A DNA stretch of 18,145 nt from Neisseria sicca 4320. GTDB lineage: Bacteria > Pseudomonadota > Gammaproteobacteria > Burkholderiales > Neisseriaceae. Position 1 is the first letter of the stretch; every line of letters starts with the position of its first letter. Under the pieces are notes generated by a model. It was not told the DNA's origin and did not search any database. It worked only from the letters and a program-made list of their open reading frames with translations. This document shows, one piece after another, positions 13,379 through 18,145 of the stretch. The position numbers were made by a program, and so were the translations under genes. Location: contig NZ_AEPF01000131.1 of NCBI RefSeq assembly GCF_000193735.1, forward strand, positions 1 to 18,145, given 5' to 3'.

Positions 13379-14587
13379 ATGAATCAGCTTAAATTGGCGG
13401 TTTCGGGCGCGCAGATTTTGTTTGTGGCGTTCGGTGCGATGGTGCTTGTACCGCTTCTGACGGGGTTGAACCCTGCACTGGCATTGTTAGGCGCGGGGAT
13501 TGGGACGTTGCTGTTCCAATTGGTTACTCGGCGTAAGGTGCCGATTTTTTTGGGTTCTTCATTTGCTTTTATCGCACCGATTATTTACTCGATTGGTGAA
13601 TGGGGTCTGCCTTCAACGATGTTCGGTCTGTTTGCGGCCGGCTTTATGTATTTTGTATTCGCGGGTTTAATCAGGTGGCGCGGGCTGGCGGCGGTTCACC
13701 GCTTGCTGCCGCCGGTAGTCATCGGGCCGGTGATTATGGTCATCGGTTTGTCGGTAGCCGCTGCGGCAAGCAGTATGGCTATGGGGCAGGCTGACGGCAA
13801 ACAGGTAATTGATTATGCAGACTCGTTGATTTTGTCGGGCTTTACTTTTGCGGTAACGGTCGTGGTGTCGGTTTTCGGCAGCCGCATGATGAAACTGGTG
13901 CCGATTTTGATCGGTGTGGCCTCGGGCTACACATTGGCTTTGATAATGGGCTTGGTAGATACTGCCGCCATCGTCAATGCGCCTTGGTTTGCAGTGCCTC
14001 ATTTTGAAACGCCGCAAGTCAACTGGCAGGCTGCGCTGTTTATGCTGCCAGTGGCGATTGCACCTGCCATCGAGCATATCGGCGGTATTATGGCTATTGG
14101 AAATGTTACCGGTCAAAACTATACGAAAGATCCGGGTTTGGATAAGACGCTGGCGGGCGACGGTTTGGGCGTATGCGTAGCCGGTTTGATCGGCGGACCG
14201 CCGGTAACGACTTACGGCGAGGTTACGGGCGCGGTGATGATTACGAAAAACAGTAATCCTGTCATCATGACTTGGGCGGCGATTTTTGCCATTGCAATGG
14301 CGTTTTTCGGTAAATTCAATGCGTTTTTGGCTTCCATCCCGATGCCTGTCATGGGCGGCATTATGCTGCTTTTGTTCGGGACGATTGCATCTTTGGGTGT
14401 GAAAACGCTGATTGATGCGAAGGTTGATTTGATGCTGCCTAAAAATCTGGTTATCGTCAGCTCTGTGTTGACGACAGGTATCGGCGGCATGGTCATCAAA
14501 ATCGGTACGTTGAGCTTTGCCGGAGTGGGCTTGTGCGCAATATTGGCCATTATTTTGAATATACTGTTGCCGGATAGAGAACAATAG
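13379..14587 (+). CDS. uraA: Uracil permease (NCS2 family)
   Basis: A 402-aa inner-membrane uracil:proton symporter of the nucleobase-cation-symporter-2 family. The protein is hydrophobic throughout, in keeping with the family's 14 membrane segments. Key motifs are APAIEHIGGIMAIGN with E232 and GGPPVTTYGEVTGAV with E281; these correspond to the two uracil-binding glutamates of E. coli UraA (E241, E290). GSSFAF (59-64) matches the substrate-cleft region. Length is normal. The start has GAGG six bases upstream and an upstream TATAAT. No upp gene is adjacent, so it appears to be monocistronic. It ends at a DUS hairpin shared with the convergent efflux gene. Confidence in the family is high; the uracil substrate rests on overall similarity. 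Confidence 0.95.
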   Translation: MNQLKLAVSGAQILFVAFGAMVLVPLLTGLNPALALLGAGIGTLLFQLVTRRKVPIFLGSSFAFIAPIIYSIGEWGLPSTMFGLFAAGFMYFVFAGLIRWRGLAAVHRLLPPVVIGPVIMVIGLSVAAAASSMAMGQADGKQVIDYADSLILSGFTFAVTVVVSVFGSRMMKLVPILIGVASGYTLALIMGLVDTAAIVNAPWFAVPHFETPQVNWQAALFMLPVAIAPAIEHIGGIMAIGNVTGQNYTKDPGLDKTLAGDGLGVCVAGLIGGPPVTTYGEVTGAVMITKNSNPVIMTWAAIFAIAMAFFGKFNAFLASIPMPVMGGIMLLLFGTIASLGVKTLIDAKVDLMLPKNLVIVSSVLTTGIGGMVIKIGTLSFAGVGLCAILAIILNILLPDREQ

Positions 14588-14598
14588 TCATCAGCTTG

Positions 14599-14632
14599 AA
14601 AAGGTCGTCTGAAATTTTTCAGACGACCTTTT
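14599..14632. terminator. Bidirectional DUS-pair terminator
   Basis: Perfect 16-bp arms (14599-14614, 14617-14632) with A and T runs on the two sides. It lies between the stop codons of uraA (+) and the outer-membrane efflux gene (-), so it can serve both transcripts. Confidence 0.92.
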
Positions 14633-14935
14633 TGCTTCTTTATTTCGACCAGCCGCCGCCCAATGCCTTATACAGCGACACCAGCATCTGCGCCCTTGCC
14701 AGCCGCGCCGCAATCAGGTTTTCCTGCACTTGGTCTTCAGCGATATGGGCTTTGAGGGCGACATCCAGCGTTTTGTAGCCGTTGCGGAACATTTTTTCCG
14801 TATCGGCCGCGTGGCGTGCTGCCTGATTATGGGCGGTTTGCAGCAGTTCGGTTTGGCGGCTTAGTGATTCCACGCTTTGATATGCGCTATCCACTTCGCC
14901 CAGCGCAGTCAGGAGCCGTTTATCGTATTCCAGCA

Positions 14936-14947
14936 ATGCCGTCTGAA
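14936..14947 (+). repeat. Intragenic DUS, AT dialect
   Basis: A perfect ATGCCGTCTGAA, the dialect typical of meningococci and gonococci, lies inside the distal part of the broken efflux gene. It has no inverted partner. Confidence 0.7.
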
Positions 14948-15477
14948 GACGCGCATCGGCGGCTTTGATATTGGCTTTGATGCGGCCGTTGGTGAACAGC
15001 GGCGTCTGTATACCCACCGACAGCAAACTTGCCCAGCCGGTCAGCGAACGGTCGCCGTCCACACCGATGCGTCCGCCCTAACCCATAAAGCTGATGGTGA
15101 AGCGCGGCAGCAAATCGGCTTTGGCACTGGCGAATTTGGCGGCATAGGCATTGACTTGCGCCGCCTGTGCGCGCAGATCGGGTCGGCGTTCCAGCAAGCC
15201 TTGCGGCGTCTGCCCGCTTGGTGCGGAGGGTTGGCGCGCCAACGCATCAACAGACGATTCAGGCAGCGTAAACGTTTGCGGCACGTTGCCGGTCAACACG
15301 GCGATACTGCGCACATAAGCGGCGTATTCTGCCCCTATCATGGCGCGTTTGGCTTCCGCTGCGGTCAGTTGCACTTTCGCCTCGTTCACTTCATAGCCGC
15401 TGACATGTCCCGCCTTAAACCGCCCCTCGATGTAGCGCACCATCCGCCGCAGGGTGGCAACGGTTTGGTCGGCGGTT

Positions 15478-15489
15478 TTCAGACGACCT
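15478..15489 (-). repeat. Intragenic DUS in efflux gene
   Basis: A perfect AGGTCGTCTGAA on the minus strand (the coding strand here), inside the proximal part of the broken efflux gene. It has no inverted partner. Confidence 0.75.
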
Positions 15490-16254
15490 TGAGCCGCACG
15501 CGCTTTGAAATAATTGTCGGCAATATCGCCCGCCACCAGCATTTGCGCGCCATATGCCAGCTCTTGTTGTCCGAGTGCGGCATAACGGGCGGCATCGGCA
15601 TCGCTGCGTTTCTTGCCGAAAATATCCGGCTCCCACGAAGCGGTCAACCCGCCGTACAGGGTGGTACTTTGAGAATCGATGGTATCGTCGTTTAAGGACG
15701 AAGTCTGCGGATAACGCGAGAGCAACGCGCGGGCATTGCTGTTGAGCGGGTTATCCATTTGGCTGTAATTCGCCATCGCCTTGCCGCTCAGCCCGACGGT
15801 CGGCCCCAAATCGGCACGCACCATTCCCGCCACGGCACGGGCTTCGTTCAGACGGCTGACAGCGATTTTCACATCATGCCCCTGCGCCAAACCCTGCGCG
15901 ATTAATCCGCTTAACACCGGATCGTTCCACTGCTGCCACCACGCCCCGATGTCCGCATCGCCCTTCGCCGCCGCATCCTGCGTAAACGTTTCGGGCAATT
16001 CAACCTGACTGTTTAACGGAACTTCTGTGTTTTTACAAGCGGCGATAGCTAAAACTGCGGCAACACACAGTAAATGGATTTGATTGAATTTCATCGTATT
16101 TTCCTTTTTGAAAAGGTTTTAGCGTTCCGTTTTGGCAAAATTTGCTCCGCTCGTTTTCAGAGTGTGCAGCCTCTTGACCGGACAACCTTTCGACGACCTC
16201 TCAGAAGATTTTTTGCGAAACCTAGAAACCTAAATGTAAGCCTGCGGCTTACTA

Positions 16255-16371
16255 CCCTCTCCCTAACCCTCTCCCACGGGGAGAGGGGGCAAATTGGCAG
16301 AAAATCTAAAACATGGTTGGGTTTCGGCATCCTCAATCCCCTTTCCCCGTGGGAGAGGGCTAGGGAGAGGG
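16255..16371. repeat. Long inverted repeat of C/T-rich units
   Basis: Two 34-bp arms (16255-16288 and 16338-16371) are inverted copies with two differences. Each contains CCCTCTCCCTA followed by the self-complementary CTCCC-ACGG-GGAG core. The 49-bp centre is ordinary sequence. The arms look like paired copies of a dispersed intergenic palindrome. It fills much of the 326-bp gap between the ABC permease and the broken efflux gene and could form a strong RNA stem in that transcript. The rest of the gap shows only a degraded DUS near 16190. Confidence 0.8.
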
Positions 16372-16420
16372 CAGCGAACCGTCAGGTTTGCTTTTAGCGA
16401 TCCTCGGCGGTAAGACCTCA

Positions 16421-17533
16421 TCAACCCTGCCTCTCCAACATCCCTTGAAACCGCAACAATGCCAGCCATAAGAATCCTACGCCGATACAGCCCATAATCA
16501 GCATATGCCCCCACACGATTTCAATCCCCGCGCCGCGGAACAGGATGTCCTGCGAAAATTTGACGAACTGCGTCAGCGGCCAATATTCGCTGATCAGTTG
16601 CGCCGCGTAAGGCATGTTGCTGCGCGGGGATGCGCCGCCGGCAAACAGGTTCATCACGATATACACCGGCAGCATCAGCATTCCGAACTGCCCCATCGTC
16701 GATGCGAACGTGGCAATCATGATGCCCAGCGACGCCACCGAAAACAAAAATAACGCCAGCCCTACCGCATAAAGCGGCACCGAGCCGATGAGCGGCACGC
16801 CTATGCTCAAATGCACGATAAACCACAGCGACGACAACGCCGCCACCCAAATCACGGCGGCATTTGCCAGCACTTTGCCCATCATCAGTTCGAACGCATT
16901 GACCGGCATCACCAGCAGATGCTCGATTGTGCCGCGTTCGCGTTCGCGGATAACCGCCGCCCCCGTCAATAAAATCAGCAACATACACGACATCGAGCCG
17001 ATTTGCGAAGTCGGCATGAACCACGCGCTTTCGCCGTTGGGATTGTAATAAGTATTGATGACGGGGTTGATTAACTCCGGCCGCGTCACGCCGGTGAATT
17101 CGTAAATTTCGCGGTTGATAATTTGCGAAAGATAAGACGCGCCCACCCCCGCCTGCGTCATCGACGTCGCATCAACCAAAAGCTGCAAATCAGGATTGCG
17201 CCCCGCCGCCATGTCGCGCTGAAAATTGGGCGGCACTTCCAAAATAAAGGTGAATTCGCCCTTGTCCATCAATTCGTCCGAATCTTCGCGCCGCACGTCC
17301 TCTACCGGTTTGAAAAACGGATGCTGCACGGCATCGCGGATGCGCATGGACAAGACCGAACGGTCTTGGTCGATGATGCCGACAGCGGCATTTTTCAAAT
17401 CCGCGCCCACCTGCGCCATCTGATAAATCGTGGCGGTAAAGATATACACAATCAGCACCATCAGCACCGGATCAGTCAGCACGCTGCGGAACTCTTTGAG
17501 CATCAGGGTCAGAATGTTTTTCAGGGTACGCAT
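16421..17533 (-). CDS. ABC-2 type transporter permease (YhhJ-like)
   Basis: A 370-aa inner-membrane permease of the ABC-2 family, YhhJ/YbhR-like. It has one N-terminal membrane segment (about 22-42), a large periplasmic domain (about 45-175), and five C-terminal membrane segments from about residue 178. The signature RERERGTIEHLLVMP (196-210) follows the second segment and is typical of this group. Partners would be an ATPase and a HlyD-type fusion protein, with a TolC-like channel. Here the only companion is the broken outer-membrane lipoprotein gene downstream; no ATPase or fusion gene lies next to it, and a DUS hairpin separates it from the cupin gene upstream. The start has AGGA six bases upstream. 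Substrate is unknown. The gene itself looks intact, so it may pair with components encoded elsewhere, or be a leftover of a decaying system. Confidence 0.87.
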   Translation of the reverse strand: MRTLKNILTLMLKEFRSVLTDPVLMVLIVYIFTATIYQMAQVGADLKNAAVGIIDQDRSVLSMRIRDAVQHPFFKPVEDVRREDSDELMDKGEFTFILEVPPNFQRDMAAGRNPDLQLLVDATSMTQAGVGASYLSQIINREIYEFTGVTRPELINPVINTYYNPNGESAWFMPTSQIGSMSCMLLILLTGAAVIRERERGTIEHLLVMPVNAFELMMGKVLANAAVIWVAALSSLWFIVHLSIGVPLIGSVPLYAVGLALFLFSVASLGIMIATFASTMGQFGMLMLPVYIVMNLFAGGASPRSNMPYAAQLISEYWPLTQFVKFSQDILFRGAGIEIVWGHMLIMGCIGVGFLWLALLRFQGMLERQG

Positions 17534-17561
17534 GGGGATTCCTGTTTAAACGCTATGGATG

Positions 17562-17601
17562 AAGGTCGTCTGAAAACTTTATCTGTTCTTCAGACGACCT
17601 T
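17562..17601 (-). terminator. DUS-pair hairpin between cupin and permease genes
   Basis: Perfect 13-bp inverted arms (17562-17574, 17589-17601) with a 14-bp loop. It lies downstream of the cupin-like gene and about 28 bp upstream of the permease start codon on the same strand, so it should separate the two transcripts. Confidence 0.82.
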
Positions 17602-17683
17602 TGTACAGTACATCGCCTACTATCTGGTTCTTTATGGAAATCATCAAACTCACCGCGACAGTACCGCCATACTGCAAAAACTT

Positions 17684-18022
17684 TCACAGGCAACATTTTC
17701 CGAAACGCAATTTTTTGTTTAAGCCCGCAACGTAAGTCAACTGCTTGATTACCAAGATATTCGTATAATCTTCAAGCGCACGGATGCTATGCGTCTCGCC
17801 GGGTTCGAGCCGGACAATTTGCAGGCCTTCGGTATGTAAAGTTTCAGACGACGTCGAGATTTGCGCACTACCGTTCAACACGATCAACAAAATAATCGCA
17901 TCGGCTTCATAGGGCGGAATTTCATTGTCTTTCTGCAAAGAAAGCTGGACGATTTCCTGATCGGCATCACTGCTGATCACACCGCCCAACAGGGCTTTGG
18001 GGTCTAAGGTATATTGTTTCAT
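17684..18022 (-). CDS. Small cupin-like protein
   Basis: A 112-aa protein that looks like a single cupin barrel: a run of short beta-strand-like segments including ADAIILLIVLNGSAQI, then the second cupin-type motif LEPGETHSIRALED with one histidine. The first cupin motif's usual His-x-His is missing (PPYEADAI in its place), so metal binding may be lost and the role may be sugar or ligand binding or regulation. The function is unknown. Two adjacent ATGs exist (18025, 18022). The second is preferred because AAGGAG then lies at 5 bp instead of 2. A DUS-like sequence (TCGTCTGAA) is read in frame as part of SSETL. A hairpin follows, and a Correia element starts 65 bp upstream. Confidence 0.72.
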   Translation of the reverse strand: MKQYTLDPKALLGGVISSDADQEIVQLSLQKDNEIPPYEADAIILLIVLNGSAQISTSSETLHTEGLQIVRLEPGETHSIRALEDYTNILVIKQLTYVAGLNKKLRFGKCCL

Positions 18023-18086
18023 CATCGCTCCTTTTCCATTTTTACATTTTCAAAAACTGAGAACATACGGCTGTTTTCATAGTATA

Positions 18087-18145
18087 TATAGTGAATTAAA
18101 TTTAAATCAGGACAAGGCGACGAAGCCGCAGACAGTACAGATGGT
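18087..18145 (+). repeat. Correia element, left part (runs off the window)
   Basis: It starts TATAGTGAATTAAATTTAAA and continues with CAGGACAAGGCGACGAAGCC, the standard Correia opening, in the same orientation as the element at 9915-10071. One base of the terminal repeat (GGA to GAA) differs. The rest lies beyond the right edge. It lies just upstream of the cupin-like gene and could affect that gene's promoter. Confidence 0.9.

Larger units (their letters stand above)
14640..16094 (-). pseudogene. NodT-family outer-membrane efflux lipoprotein, broken by an in-frame TAG
   Basis: The reading frame of 484 codons encodes a TolC/NodT-family outer-membrane channel of a tripartite efflux pump. The signal peptide ends in a lipobox (IAA-C20), and two repeated outer-membrane-efflux domains follow (for example WWQQWNDPVLSGLI near residue 53, SWEPDIFGKKRSDADAARYA, ERRPDLRAQAAQVNAYAAKF). 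The start has AAGGA seven bases upstream. At 15078-15080 the frame meets TAG (after ISFMG), and then continues unchanged (GGRIGVDGDRSLTGWASLLSVG) to the true end. So a single point change, for example CAG to TAG, splits the gene into a 338-aa product and a distal fragment. The truncated product lacks most of the second domain and should not form a channel. It lies downstream of an ABC permease on the same strand, and contains one AT-dialect and one AGGTCGTCTGAA DUS. A sequencing error is the alternative. Confidence 0.88.

Noticed and set aside
13667..14584. 305-codon open frame antisense to uraA
   Set aside because: The product is rich in His, Arg and Gln with no domain; it mirrors the codon bias of uraA.
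2832..17601. Many recurring short repeats that might suggest a CRISPR array
   Set aside because: They are DNA uptake sequences at gene ends, in inverted pairs at irregular distances of hundreds to thousands of bases.

Overview
The window looks like a stretch of chromosome from a commensal Neisseria. The strongest evidence is the DNA uptake sequence (DUS), which occurs many times as AGGTCGTCTGAA. This is the dialect associated with the N. mucosa/N. sicca group; meningococci and gonococci use a different one. Two near-identical full-length Correia elements, a truncated third at the right edge and a related MITE-like element also point to Neisseria. Gene content is mostly housekeeping and metabolic, with one AT-rich accessory patch and one decayed efflux locus.

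Layout, left to right. 66-1901 (+): uvrC, nucleotide-excision-repair nuclease. 1950-2777 (-): a YdfG-type short-chain dehydrogenase, divergent from 2904-3362 (+), a lipid-anchored cytochrome c'. 3568-3786 (-): a small tautomerase. 3787-4215 holds a Correia element and a second MITE-like element. 4216-5184 (-): dusC, tRNA dihydrouridine synthase, divergent from 5273-6232 (+), a nucleoside hydrolase. This is followed after 48 bp by 6281-7834 (+), a protein with two fused family-2 glycosyltransferase domains. 8000-8761 (+): an endonuclease/exonuclease/phosphatase-family protein. 9013-9861 (+): a solitary RnfB-like ferredoxin. Then come a second Correia element and 10254-11597 (-), an aldehyde dehydrogenase of the succinate-semialdehyde type.

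From about 11690 to 13130 the DNA becomes clearly AT-rich. It carries two minus-strand genes of unknown function: a 76-aa protein that ends close to a DUS hairpin, and a 222-aa putative membrane protein. This is the most foreign-looking part of the window. Normal composition returns with 13379-14587 (+), the uracil permease uraA. On its right is a minus-strand outer-membrane efflux lipoprotein gene (14640-16094) broken by one in-frame TAG. Beyond it lies an ABC-2 permease of the YhhJ type (16421-17533) with no ATPase or membrane-fusion gene beside it. Last are a small cupin-like gene (17684-18022, -) and the start of a further Correia element.

Almost every transcription unit is closed by two DUS copies in inverted orientation, which form a hairpin terminator and serve as uptake signals. 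A few DUS copies lie inside genes, and three match other Neisseria dialects. I found no tRNA, rRNA, CRISPR array, insertion-sequence transposase or prophage. I do not see a clear new multi-gene system. The best leads are the fused glycosyltransferase, the AT-rich island, the inverted pair of Correia elements bracketing about 6 kb, and the decayed efflux locus.
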